The translations under genes and the position numbers were made by a program. DNA of 64,000 nt from Methanobacterium_B sp963825335. GTDB lineage: Archaea > Methanobacteriota > Methanobacteria > Methanobacteriales > Methanobacteriaceae. Shown piece after piece: positions 54,593 through 64,000 of the stretch; the first letter of the stretch is position 1; every line of letters starts with the position of its first letter. The notes under the pieces were generated by a model, which saw nothing but the letters and a program-made list of their open reading frames with translations, had not been told where the DNA came from and ran no database searches. The stretch is from positions 248,001-312,000 of the forward strand of contig CAWGSP010000001.1 of the NCBI GenBank assembly GCA_963825335.1, in the 5' to 3' direction.

Positions 54593-55174
54593 TTAGTTCC
54601 TTACCAGGGGGTACTGGCTCAGTTGTCTTGGTCGGTTATTGGCACTGCATATTCCATTGTCTTCTGAAGTTTTGTCGGGTTCATCTGTGAATTTTTTAAT
54701 ATCTTCCTTCTGTTCGGATGTAAAATCTCCGAAATAAATTTGATCCCCATCTACTTTGATTATATCGTATTCCACAGGACATATTTCGATTGAAGGCACC
54801 AATATACAACCCTTCGAACTTACATCATGTTCCAGATCAAGCATCCACTCCCCATCAAAGGGACTGGTTTCGTTCAACATATCCACCATCGAACGTTGAT
54901 GTGCAGTTACATATCGAGCCCTGTTATGGAAATCTACAGTCGTAGCACCGGGTTGATCTGTAAATTCATCACCAATCACATAATTACCCTTAGCATGGAT
55001 GGTGAATAATGGGTTTTTTCCCTCAGCATCCAAAAATGCCTTCAGAAATATGTCCCAATTATCATCCACAAATATCGCTTCCCTTTTAATATACATTGAA
55101 CTTCCATCAGGATTTTCAATGATTTCAATAACTGGACTCTGCCAATTTCCACTCATATCTTCTCGTTTCAACAT
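54593..55174 (-). CDS. Hypothetical protein
   Basis: A 193-residue soluble protein I cannot identify. It begins LKREDMSGNWQSPVIEII and contains NPDGSSMYIKREAIF and FHNRARYVTAHQRSMVDML, with several aromatic and strand-like segments suggesting a beta barrel. Two cysteines near CILVPSIEICP are close together. GAGGTTAATT precedes this ATG; a longer frame from 55207 is possible. No operon partner. Confidence 0.6.
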   Translation of the reverse strand: MLKREDMSGNWQSPVIEIIENPDGSSMYIKREAIFVDDNWDIFLKAFLDAEGKNPLFTIHAKGNYVIGDEFTDQPGATTVDFHNRARYVTAHQRSMVDMLNETSPFDGEWMLDLEHDVSSKGCILVPSIEICPVEYDIIKVDGDQIYFGDFTSEQKEDIKKFTDEPDKTSEDNGICSANNRPRQLSQYPLVRN

Positions 55175-55324
55175 AATTAACCTCTTAAACCAATCATTCA
55201 TCAACAAACAAAAGTAAGAAAAATGTTTAATTTGAATATTCTGTAAATCATGACCTTTCCTTTTTGAAGTTGGATGATGACTGGAATTTAATTTAAAAAA
55301 TTAAAAAAAATTAGGATCTAGATA

Positions 55325-56918
55325 TTAGTTCCTTTTATTGGCGGGTTCCATATTAACGGATCTACCCTTAATTTTTGCCCCACGCATGGAAGAAATAACT
55401 TCACTAGCATTGGTTTGTGGTACCTCAACAAATGAAAATTTGTCAAAGACATCTATTTTTCCGATGGATGAACTTGAAAGTCCTGTTCTATCAGCTATTG
55501 CTTTAATTATATCCCTTGCCTTGGCTTTGTCTTTTCTACCAATGTTGATAAAGAATCTAACTTCTCCAGGACTGGCGCCTGTGTCACCAAAATCTTCGGG
55601 TATTGGATTAGCGTTGCCATTACCGCCAGTTTTTTCCATAACAATTTTAAGTAGAGCTGCGGCTGTTTCTACAGAGCTGTAATCCTCTTCCATCATCTTT
55701 TCAACCATGTGAACTTCTTTGTCAAGTTTTTCGTTGTTTATTATGCGTTTGATCCTTTCAAGGAAGTTGGTAGTTTTAATTTCTTGAACATCCCTGATGG
55801 ACGGTATCTGCTGTTGTTCGATCTTGGTCTTAGTGTATCTCATTATGTCTCTGAGTTGATAAACTTCTTTTCCAGACACGAATGTGAAAGCTATACCAGT
55901 TTTTCCTGCCCTTCCTGTCCTTCCTATCCTGTGGACATAGTATTCATCATCATTCGGGACATCATAATTAAATACCGCTTCAACATTCTCAACATCTATT
56001 CCACGTGCTGCAACATCTGTAGCAACCAATATCTCAATGTTACCAGATTCTGAATTTGGACATGACACTGTCTCTCTGTCTCTGGCTCATGTCTCCATGA
56101 AGTCCGTCTGCTGCATATCCCCTTATTTGAAGATGACTTACTAGTTTGTCCACTCTTCTTTTAGTATTACAGAATACAAGGGATAATTTGAAATCATTTA
56201 TGTCTAACAAACGTGACAAGACATCTAATTTCATTTTTTCCTTCACTTCAAAATAGACCTGTTCTGTTTCAGGGACTGTTAGTTCCTTAGGAACAACCTT
56301 CAAAAATTCTGGGTCGTCTTGGTATCTTCGTGTTATGTACAAAATATCCGGGGACATTGTAGCTGAGAAAAGCAGTATTTGTCTCTGGTCGGGTATGTAA
56401 TCCAGGACAAACTCTATATCTTCCCTGAATCCCATGTCAAGCATTTCATCTGCTTCGTCAAGTACCAGTACCTTTACATTGCTCATATTTAGGGTTCCGC
56501 GCCTCATGTGATCCATAACCCTACCAGGTGTGCCTATTATAATCTGCACGCCTTTTTTAAGAGCTTTAATTTGTCTTTCTATCGGCTGACCACCGTAGAT
56601 CGGTAACACACTCACACGTTTCATGTATTTTGAGAGTTTTTTGAGTTCCTCTGCAACCTGTATTGCAAGTTCTCTGGTTGGGCACAGTATAACTGCTTGG
56701 AGATCCCTTTCAGATGGGTCAACCATCTCCAATATTGGTATTCCAAAGGCTGCTGTTTTACCAGTTCCTGTTTGAGCTTGACCAGTTACGTCTTTTCCTT
56801 CGAGGACGTGTGGTATTGCAAGGGATTGAATTGGAGTGGCCTCCTCAAATCCCATGTCTTCAACAGCCCTCAGTATTTCGCTAGATATATCTAAATCTTT
56901 AAATTTAAGTTTTTCCAT
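55325..56918 (-). pseudogene. DEAD-box RNA helicase, interrupted by a single-base frameshift
   Basis: A DEAD-box protein of about 530 residues if corrected. The first frame has the Q motif region ATPIQSLAIPHVLEGKD, AQTGTGKT, PTRELAIQ, GTPGRV, VLDEADEML and SATMSP; the second frame has ILVATDVAARGIDVENV and HRIGRTGRAGKTG, followed by an RNA-binding tail like that of DbpA/CsdA. An extra A near 56048 (TTCAGA then A then TCTGGT) separates them; deleting it restores SKFRSGNIEILVATD. Either a sequence error or a truncated helicase. GGAAG precedes the ATG. Confidence 0.85.
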
Positions 56919-57234
56919 TTTATCTTCCTTTTAGCTTCCTGGAAATCTATAAAACAAATAGGTAATTTTTTTTATAAGTCAAAATGTTAGTCTTTTCGAA
57001 GTTAAAATCTTGAAATCAAAAATTAGTACCTACTTCAATTTGAAATCCCGGAACTATTTTATTTATTCTAATCTAATTATTTAATAATAATATTCTATTG
57101 TTAAATATTGATTATCTCCACTTATAATACTATGCAAAATTTTGGACAAAGTGGTCCGAATAATTAATGAATTTTTACTTTGTTAAAAATAATAATAAAA
57201 CCTGAAAGTAATTTATAAAAATAAATTACTCAGT
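56919..57234. other. AT-rich spacer between the DEAD-box gene and lonB
   Basis: About 315 bases between two minus-strand genes. It must hold the helicase promoter and the lonB 3' end. I see only AT-rich DNA, no coding frame and no stable fold. Confidence 0.3.
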
Positions 57235-59145
57235 TTAATGTGTTATTGGTTTTTGTGATTTAGGTATGATAGATTTGGGGACTATATCAGTAATCTTTTT
57301 CATTTTAGTTACTAATCCATCTTTACCGTTACCTATGAGTGCATTTTCGAGCACTTCACTCATGTTCTTAACTGGTATGATCTCGATCTTGCTTTTGTAC
57401 CGTTCTTCTATTAGCACATCGTCCATGTTGGATTCTGGTATGATGACCTTTTTCATGCCTGCTTCTGCTGCAGCTTCGATCTTACCTGTAACTCCTCCAA
57501 CAGGCATCACATCACCCCTAACACTGAGCGAACCGGTTAATGCAACTGACTGGTCTACCGGCACATTTTCTAGGGCAGATATAACTGCTGTTGCTATGGA
57601 TACACTTGCACTATCACCTTCGATTCCATCGTAGGCCTGCAGGAACTGTATATGTATATCATGGTTGGATATATCTGTGCCTGTGTTCTTTTTGATCAAT
57701 GCACTTACATTTTGAACAGCCTCTTTAGCTATTTCACCTAGTTTACCCGTGGCAATTATTTTACCTTCATCCTTACTTTGAGCAGGAGCAGCTTCAGCTG
57801 CAATCGGTAAAAGGATACCGCTCCTGTCACCAATAATAGCAAGTCCATTAACCCTTCCAACTTCATTGCCTTCAGATTTAAAGACACTGTAGGTTTTTCT
57901 CTGGACTATGTATCTGTCTGCTATCTGTTGTTCTAGTGTTCTTGCTAATTTTTTGGAACTTATTACGTGTGCTAGTGTTACACTGTCGGCCCCTTCGCCC
58001 TTGGCTATGTCTCCTGCAGCCCGCACAAGACCACCAAGATCCCTTAGTTTGAGTGTGAGTGCATTTTTTTTGCCTGCTCGTCGTTGCGCTTCCCTGATTA
58101 TTTCTGCAACTGCTTCGCGGCTGAAGTGAGGTATTCTACCGTCTTTTTTAACTTCTTGGGCTATGAACTGCACAACTTTGTCCCTGTTCTCGGGGGTGTC
58201 CTTCATCGAGTCTTTCATGAAAACTTCGTAACCATAACCCCTTATTCTAGATCGCAGTGCTATATGCATCCCTTTAAGTACTTGAAGGTTTCCCGATGCA
58301 ACAAGAACAAAATCACAAGGTACTTCTTGAGTACGTACCATGGCACCGCTGCTTGTTTCACTTTGCCCAGTTATGGAATATTTCTTTTCCTGCATAGCAG
58401 TTAAAAGCTCCTGCTGGGTTTTCATCTTCATTGTACCTATTTCGTCGACGTAAAGCACACCTTTGTTTGATTTGTGTATCATACCTGCTTCAACACGTTC
58501 GTGTGCAGGTGTTCCGAGCCCACCAGACTGGTATGGATCGTGCCGGACATCGCCCAGAAGGGCACCAGCATGAGAACCTGTTGCGTCAATAAATGGCGCA
58601 GTATTCTTACTTTCATTGTTAACAAGAACTTTCGGAACCATTATAGTACTTCGGGGTTTCATCTGCATTATAACTATCAAAATAATACCTGCAGCTATTA
58701 TACCCGTAAGGTATTGTTTTTCATAGAATGCGAACAATAAAACAGCACCAACAACTACCATTGTTAGCATGTTCTTCTTTTCTTCCTGAGCTTTGGCCTT
58801 AATTTTGTAGCTTACAGCTAATTTCTTGCCTTCACCAGCAGGCATGGCACCAATAAGTGGGTTATGGTTGTCTTCCATGTTCGGATAAACTAGGATATCT
58901 TGAAGCTCTTCAGGTGGTAATAACTCTGCCATTCCCTTAGCAAGCATAGATTTACCTATTCCCGGCTCGCCAATCAAAAGAACATTTCTTCTTTGTTTGG
59001 CAGCTTTTATAACCGTTTCTACAGCTTCTTCCTGACCGATTATCTGGTCTATTATCCTGTCAGGAACTTCTATGTCTCCCGAAGATTTATAACTCTTGAA
59101 ATCGAGTTTTTCTTTAAATGAACTGGTTGAATTTAAATTTGCCAT
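57235..59145 (-). CDS. lonB: Membrane-bound ATP-dependent protease LonB
   Basis: A 636-residue archaeal Lon, anchored in the membrane. The AAA domain has GEPGIGKS (59-66) and VLYVDEIG (about 230-237), with an inserted region holding two transmembrane segments at about 126-141 and 146-161. The protease domain has catalytic Ser512 in GDSAS and Lys555 in VTGKIEAA. It degrades misfolded and regulatory proteins. GGAGG precedes the ATG by about 14 bases. Confidence 0.95.
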   Translation of the reverse strand: MANLNSTSSFKEKLDFKSYKSSGDIEVPDRIIDQIIGQEEAVETVIKAAKQRRNVLLIGEPGIGKSMLAKGMAELLPPEELQDILVYPNMEDNHNPLIGAMPAGEGKKLAVSYKIKAKAQEEKKNMLTMVVVGAVLLFAFYEKQYLTGIIAAGIILIVIMQMKPRSTIMVPKVLVNNESKNTAPFIDATGSHAGALLGDVRHDPYQSGGLGTPAHERVEAGMIHKSNKGVLYVDEIGTMKMKTQQELLTAMQEKKYSITGQSETSSGAMVRTQEVPCDFVLVASGNLQVLKGMHIALRSRIRGYGYEVFMKDSMKDTPENRDKVVQFIAQEVKKDGRIPHFSREAVAEIIREAQRRAGKKNALTLKLRDLGGLVRAAGDIAKGEGADSVTLAHVISSKKLARTLEQQIADRYIVQRKTYSVFKSEGNEVGRVNGLAIIGDRSGILLPIAAEAAPAQSKDEGKIIATGKLGEIAKEAVQNVSALIKKNTGTDISNHDIHIQFLQAYDGIEGDSASVSIATAVISALENVPVDQSVALTGSLSVRGDVMPVGGVTGKIEAAAEAGMKKVIIPESNMDDVLIEERYKSKIEIIPVKNMSEVLENALIGNGKDGLVTKMKKITDIVPKSIIPKSQKPITH

Positions 59146-59669
59146 AATTTATGACGGCCTCCTGAATTTTGCAAACACAAAAATCAAAGTGTCTTTTTAG
59201 AATATAACACTAAATATATGCTATCAAGTTAGCTTATCTTTATTTATATTGTTTATTAGTTATGTTCACTTCTTGTATATTTAAATTTGTTTTATGAATT
59301 TTCAATTGCTTGAATAATAATTATTTTGATCTCGATGTATTAGTATATCCTAAGACTTGGGTTTTTTTTATTTTAGTTACTTCAGGTATATAAAAATCAT
59401 GGTTAAATAATTTTGTTTATGATATTAATTATAGAATAAACATTTTGATATGAACTACTACCAAGATCGTGTTATGTTCAATAAAGATCTTACAACGAGG
59501 GAATAAAAAAATTTACTGATTTGGACCATCTATAACAGTAATATTTTTGCGGAAATATATTATAATAAACAAAAAAAGTGGTATGATATCGAAACATTGA
59601 AACAAATACCAAAGTACATTAGAATTATGTTAAAGATTAATTTATGAATATCATTTGGAGGCTTAAATT
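59146..59669. other. Divergent intergenic region between lonB and cobQ
   Basis: About 520 bases, AT-rich, with no supported gene. It contains TATA-like ATATATTATAAT near 59552-59565, about 110 bases before cobQ, a reasonable promoter for it. I see no riboswitch-like fold. Confidence 0.35.
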
Positions 59670-61199
59670 TTGCATCCTGAAAACAATAAAACATTTATTA
59701 TGATACAGGGAACCTCTTCAAACGCAGGCAAAAGTGTTGTGGTTGCAGCACTGTGTAGAATATTTGCAAAAAGAGGATATCGGGTTTCTCCATTTAAATC
59801 CCAAAATATGTCACTCAATTCATTTACAACTAATGAAAATGCTGAAATTGCAATGGCACAAGTGCTTCAGGCAGAAGCAGCTGGTGTGGAACCATCGTAC
59901 AACATGAACCCTATACTACTAAAACCAAAGGAGGATTTCATATCCCAAGTCATAGTACATGGAAAACCGGTAGGAGATATGAATTTCTACGAGTATCAGA
60001 ACAACTATAGAGAGGATGCACTAATAGCAATTCAAAGTTCGCTCGATGCTCTGAAAAATGATTACGACATTATCATCATAGAAGGCGCAGGATCGCCCGC
60101 AGAAATAAACATGTTTGACAAAGACCTAGCCAACATGCAAATAGCCCGTATGACAGACGCAGATGTGATATTAGTTGCTGATATTGATCGGGGAGGTGTT
60201 TTTGCGTCCATTGCAGGCACATTTTCTCTCCTGCCACCCGAAGATAGAAAACGAATCAAAGGAATTATAATTAATAAATTCAGAGGTAATTTGGACATTT
60301 TAATCCCAGGTATAAAACAAATAGAAAGTATTGTAGGAGCTCCGGTACTGGGAGTTTTACCCTACGATGATAGTCTTAAACTACCAGAAGAAGATTCTGC
60401 ATCATTATCGGAACACAAATACAATCCCGATGGAAAAATTACCATCGGAGTGATAAGACTTCCCAGGATATCTAATTTTACCGATATCGATCCATTGGAA
60501 TACGAACCAGATGTTTCGATAAAACTGATTGAGATGTCAGATGAAATAGGAAATATTGATGCATTGATAATTCCCGGGACAAGGAACAGTGTAAGCGATC
60601 TTCTGGCCCTTAAAGAATCTGGACTAGCTGAAAAAATAATCCAGTTAGCTCCCACCATACCTATTTTTGGAATATGCGGCGGATATCAAATATTGGGCAG
60701 AGAAATAATTGACGAAAACTTTAAAGAATCTAAATATGGCAGTGTTGAAGGTTTAGGACTTCTTCATGTTGCTACCAAGTTCGAAGACAGAGACAAAATT
60801 GTAACCCAAAGCAAAGGCAAAGTCACAGGTTCGGGAGTATTTGCAGATTTAAACGGGGAATTTGTCGAAGGCTACGAGCTACACGAGGGACTATCATATC
60901 TAGAAAATTCTGAACCACTACTAAAGGTTGTGATTGGATGTGGAAACAACATTGAATCGGGTTATGATGGTTCGGTATTAGGGCTAACTGCCGGAACATA
61001 TTTCCATGGAATCTTCCACAATTTTCACTTCAGAAGATATTTCACTGATTATTTAAGATCTTCTAAGGGATATGAAAAACTCGGTTTTGTTAACGATGAT
61101 TTTGAAGAGATGAGAGAATTTTCTATCGAAAGGCTCGCAGAGATCGTGGAAGAAAATATTGATATGAAATTTATCAACAACAAAATTAAGTTAAAATGA
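59670..61199 (+). CDS. cobQ: Cobyric acid synthase
   Basis: A 509-residue CobQ/CbiP that amidates four side chains of adenosylcobyrinate with glutamine. The N-terminal ATP-binding FIMIQGTSSNAGKSVVVAA, SQNMSLNSF and EGAGSPAEIN are present. The C-terminal glutaminase domain has FGICGGYQILG with its Cys. It starts with TTG, eight bases after GGAGG. It supplies the corrinoid of the methyltransferases of methanogenesis. Confidence 0.95.
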   Translation: MHPENNKTFIMIQGTSSNAGKSVVVAALCRIFAKRGYRVSPFKSQNMSLNSFTTNENAEIAMAQVLQAEAAGVEPSYNMNPILLKPKEDFISQVIVHGKPVGDMNFYEYQNNYREDALIAIQSSLDALKNDYDIIIIEGAGSPAEINMFDKDLANMQIARMTDADVILVADIDRGGVFASIAGTFSLLPPEDRKRIKGIIINKFRGNLDILIPGIKQIESIVGAPVLGVLPYDDSLKLPEEDSASLSEHKYNPDGKITIGVIRLPRISNFTDIDPLEYEPDVSIKLIEMSDEIGNIDALIIPGTRNSVSDLLALKESGLAEKIIQLAPTIPIFGICGGYQILGREIIDENFKESKYGSVEGLGLLHVATKFEDRDKIVTQSKGKVTGSGVFADLNGEFVEGYELHEGLSYLENSEPLLKVVIGCGNNIESGYDGSVLGLTAGTYFHGIFHNFHFRRYFTDYLRSSKGYEKLGFVNDDFEEMREFSIERLAEIVEENIDMKFINNKIKLK

Positions 61200-61212
61200 A
61201 AAATATTTAATT

Positions 61213-61860
61213 TTAAGTGAATTTTTTCGTAACATTTTTTATTGCATGAGTTTTAGCTAAGATAGATATTCTATCTCCTTTTTTAAGAATCATCCCATCC
61301 TTCGGTATTTTTATATCACCATTTTCATGTATGGCTGCGATTATATATTCATTGGTCGGACTCAATTCACCTATTGTTTTGTTGATGACCTTACTGTTAT
61401 TCACACTGATCTCCAAAAGTTCGGCATCTCCTTTTCCAACAACAATAAGATCGGCAATCTTTGGACGGGTTATTAGTTTTTCTAAATATCCTGCAGCAGT
61501 GAGCTCGGGACTGACAACAACATCGATCCCTACTTTATGGAATGCATCTTTATGATCTGGATTGCTGACCCTTGCGATCACCTTGGGTATCTTATAATCT
61601 TTTACTAGTATGCATGAGAGCAAGTTAGCCTCATCATTTCCTGTTGCTGCCACAAATACATCGGCATCACTAATATTTGCTTCTGATAGTGTCTTTATAT
61701 TTGTTCCATTACCGCAGATTACCAGAGCATCGAGTTCGTTTGCTGCATTATGGCACAAATCTGAATTATTTTCAATCAGACTAACATCGTGTCCCAAAGT
61801 AACTAAAGAAGAAGCCAGTGCAAATCCAACTCTTCCACCACCCATTATAACTATATACAT
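61213..61860 (-). CDS. TrkA/KtrA-type potassium uptake regulatory protein
   Basis: A 215-residue RCK protein. The Rossmann motif MYIVIMGGGRVGFALASSL and a following VSLIENN bind NAD(H) or nucleotide. After about residue 140 it has the C-terminal RCK_C domain (LEISVNNSKVINKTIGELSP). It gates a separate Trk/Ktr channel. GGTGG gives the start at the ATG; an in-frame GTG three codons upstream overlaps that box. No channel gene is adjacent. Confidence 0.88.
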   Translation of the reverse strand: MYIVIMGGGRVGFALASSLVTLGHDVSLIENNSDLCHNAANELDALVICGNGTNIKTLSEANISDADVFVAATGNDEANLLSCILVKDYKIPKVIARVSNPDHKDAFHKVGIDVVVSPELTAAGYLEKLITRPKIADLIVVGKGDAELLEISVNNSKVINKTIGELSPTNEYIIAAIHENGDIKIPKDGMILKKGDRISILAKTHAIKNVTKKFT

Positions 61861-62307
61861 TGTTTCCACCTATTTTCCCATATTAAACATGTATTATCAT
61901 AAAAAATGTTGTCTTGATTCAATTCTCTTAATTTTCTTTCTTTAAATTACTCTACATATAAACTATTTGATCCTTTATCGAGTAATAAATAAAAGATTAG
62001 AATAGATAAGCTGATTAAGGGATTACAAGTATTAATCAGGGTATTACAGTAATTTTTTTTTGGTTCTGTGGAATCTCAATAAAAAAAATTGTTGTTTATT
62101 AATTGATGTTGTGGAGGGTAAACTAAAATTTATAATCTATTTTACATTATTCATACGGATGATCTAATATTATCCAACAAAGGTCGATATAAATTAATTT
62201 TTTATATTTCAAAATTTAGTTAAATCTGATCTAAAAATTGATGATTCAACCTAAAAATTTATATACCATTAGGCCAAAACCATGGTATGTTGTCAAAAAC
62301 AATCTAT
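61861..62307. other. Intergenic region upstream of the tRNA-Gly pair
   Basis: About 450 bases with no coding frame. Apart from the TATA box for the tRNAs (listed separately) I see only AT-rich sequence and T-runs. Confidence 0.3.
62258..62265 (+). promoter_or_regulatory. TATA box for tandem tRNA-Gly genes
   Basis: TTTATATA lies about 50 bases before the first tRNA 5' end. It is the expected type and distance for an archaeal promoter driving a dicistronic tRNA transcript. Confidence 0.55.
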
Positions 62308-62457
<150 letters not shown>

Positions 62458-63140
62458 TTACTATAATTATATGCTTTTTTTGGATTTGTTATTGGTTGAA
62501 ACTTGTTTTTAATCTAGTATGATTTAATGATCCCAGATATTATGTCATAATAGTTCTAATATTTTTAAATTGATATGCGTAATAGGTTAATTTTTTACCA
62601 TTATTCAACTCATCTAATCAAACAAAATCTTTTATTATATGATTTTTCTGAATTTAAGAATAATTCATGTATCGGTGGCATTTATTTTAATATTTTCTGT
62701 CCAAAATTATATAAAAATTCAGGAAAACCAGCGAGAACGCAAAATCACTATTCTAAGATGTTGTTCATTTAATAAATTTGCCAAAAAAAATTCTAATTAA
62801 TTATACATTGAAACAACGAAATACAGTTTAAGGCGCATATATGGAAGATATACAACTCAATGAAACAATCCTCATTCTTTTTAAGTAAGTTTTGAGGTAA
62901 ATGAACTATGAACAACAATTATTTATCTGTTTATGAGCTCAATAATTCAGTAAATAATAATTTCAATAAAAAAAAAATACCATAAAAAAATTAAAAACTT
63001 TTATCAGATCATGATAAATTCCAAACAAAGGTAGAATAATAATACATCCTATTAAGAAGTTCGGGCAGATATTAATGTACCAAAAAAAAGTTGGGTTCTG
63101 TAGAAGAAATAAAAATATATATTCACCGATTTTATATAAG
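62458..63140. other. Non-coding or decayed region after the tRNAs
   Basis: About 680 bases of AT-rich sequence. A 65-codon frame at 62575-62772 has no family resemblance and no convincing ribosome binding site; a 25-codon frame near 62908 follows GAGGTAA but is asparagine-rich and unsupported. A TATA-like AAATATATATTC near 63110-63122 could serve the grpB remnant. Confidence 0.35.
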
Positions 63141-63735
63141 ATGAATTTTATGAGAGTAAAACTGGAAAAATATAACCTGAATGGGAATCTTTCTTTAGAA
63201 TTGAGAAAGAAAAGCTTTTAAATGTTTTTGGTTCTAGTGTAATTAAAATAGAACATATTGGTAGTACATCCATCCCCGATATCTGTTCGAAACCTGTAAT
63301 TGACATCATGATCTGTGTTGAAAAAGAAATGCAGTTAGACAGCAATGTTGCTAAGATCATAAGCATCGGATATATTTATACGCAAAAATTTGAGATCTTA
63401 ATGCCTTTTAGAAGATATTTTTCAAGCTTGAAGATCAGGATGTTCCACATCCAAAGGTAGTTGGTTTCGATGATCCTGATATTAACAAAGAAAACAATGA
63501 AGACCGTTTTCACATCCATATGGTTAAAATTGGTTCAGATTTCTGGATTAAACAGTTATTATTTCGAGATTACTTGAGAAATAATATTAAAGCAAAAAGG
63601 GAATATGAAAATGTCAAAAAAACCCTTGCAAAAAAGGAATGGAATAGTATAAATGAATATGCTGAAGCAAAATCGGATTGCATAACAAAATTATTAGAAG
63701 ATGGGAAAAATGCAAGAATTAATTCCAAAAATTAA
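63141..63735 (+). pseudogene. GrpB family (UPF0157) nucleotidyltransferase-like protein, frameshifted
   Basis: Three frames read together match a GrpB protein: an N-terminal MRVKLEKYNLN, then a frame reading WESFFRIEKEKLLNVFG, IKIEHIGSTSIPDICSKPV (the key nucleotidyltransferase-type motif) and IDIMICVEK, and a last frame with HPKVVGFDDPDINKENN, RFHIHMVKIGSDFW. A base is missing near 63182 and another near 63419-63421 in a T-run. The intact protein would be about 195 residues. It is likely a pseudogene, in a gene-poor stretch after tRNA genes. Confidence 0.75.
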
Positions 63736-63825
63736 GCACTAGATGGGTAAAAAAAAATTATTATTTATAATTAAAAAAAGATCACTAAATAAGCTGATCA
63801 ATACTAATTCTTAATAAATTAGGAA

Positions 63826-64000
63826 TCAAGGCGGTGTGAGAAGTTCTGCAGCCACCATTCTACAAATATCCGTTTTTGTAATAACACCAACTGGTATATT
63901 GTCTTCTACAACAAGAAGCCCTGAAATATCCGCCCGTATCATTAAATTGGCAGCATCTTCGATCCCACTAAATATATCTATGGTCATTACATTGTCGGAC
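63826..64000 (-). CDS. CBS-domain protein, truncated by the window edge
   Basis: The C-terminal 57 residues of a protein continuing past the window. DNVMTIDIFSGIEDAANLMI begins a CBS half-domain (NVMT, then GIEDAANLM) and GLLVVEDNIPVGVITKTDI gives the typical hydrophobic strand plus VGVITKTDI end. CBS pairs bind adenosine nucleotides or SAM. The rest of the protein, and so its specific role, is not visible. Confidence 0.82.
   Translation of the reverse strand, partial: SDNVMTIDIFSGIEDAANLMIRADISGLLVVEDNIPVGVITKTDICRMVAAELLTPP

Noticed and set aside
62575..62772. 65-codon frame after the tRNA-Gly genes
   Set aside because: No ribosome binding site, AT-driven composition and no recognisable motif; I treat it as chance.

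Overview
The window is AT-rich chromosomal DNA from a methanogenic archaeon, most likely of the order Methanobacteriales (a mesophilic Methanobacterium-like organism). The evidence is methenyl-H4MPT cyclohydrolase (mch), the methanogenesis marker MtxX, DUF1890/DUF1894, archaeal riboflavin/F420 enzymes (arfB, arfC, ribC), an archaeal pantoate kinase, cobamide and tetrapyrrole genes (cobA, hemD, hemL, cbiC, cobQ), Hyp hydrogenase maturation proteins, and the small subunit of a split family-B DNA polymerase, a known peculiarity of this order. Ribosome binding sites follow the GGAGG/GGTGAT pattern, and TTG starts are common.

Layout. 0-13 kb (mostly minus strand): arfB, a large helicase, a lipid-like cluster (XRE-cupin regulator, thioesterase, acyl-CoA ligase), glmS, and a fumarate reductase pair followed by a rubredoxin-FMN fusion protein. 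13-20 kb (plus): purC-purS-purQ, cobA-hemD, SRP19, a DHH/RecJ-like protein and a winged-helix regulator. 20-31 kb (mixed): pantoate kinase, a PHP protein, arfC, TatD, uppS, mtxX, hemL-cbiC, a reduced ABC pair, RDD and hypE. 31-36 kb (plus): rps8e-polB2, a HAD hydrolase, an AAA ATPase and a small membrane protein. 36-46.5 kb (minus): the archaeal exosome/proteasome/RNase P super-operon (L15e, COG1325, Rnp3, Rnp2, PsmA, SBDS, Rrp4, Rrp41, Rrp42, L37Ae, Rpo12, Brix, Pcc1, prefoldin beta, DUF3194), followed by a HisA-like protein and a PfkB kinase. 46.7-53.3 kb (minus): ribC, mch, metE-thymidylate synthase, DUF1890-DUF1894, GNAT, tRNA-Ala (plus strand) and hypA-hypB. 53.5-64 kb: prs, a DEAD-box RNA helicase, lonB, cobQ, a TrkA-type protein, two tandem tRNA-Gly genes, a decayed grpB and a CBS-domain protein cut by the window end.

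The genes are largely housekeeping: RNA synthesis, processing and decay, protein turnover, and synthesis of the cofactors methanogenesis depends on (F420/riboflavin, corrinoids, CoA, H4MPT one-carbon chemistry). I see no CRISPR array, prophage or insertion sequence.

The points most worth a second look are two genes (PHP, rrp41) whose family-conserved N-termini can only be reached from an ATT-type start codon; single-base frameshifts in hypB and the DEAD-box helicase; an ABC ATPase with three degenerate catalytic motifs beside a minimal permease; a fumarate reductase B subunit lacking the CCG domain of TfrB and co-directional with a rubredoxin-FMN enzyme; and a perfect 9-bp repeat array encoding an acidic SEE tail on Rrp4. 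I could run no database search. All family names come from reading the sequences.
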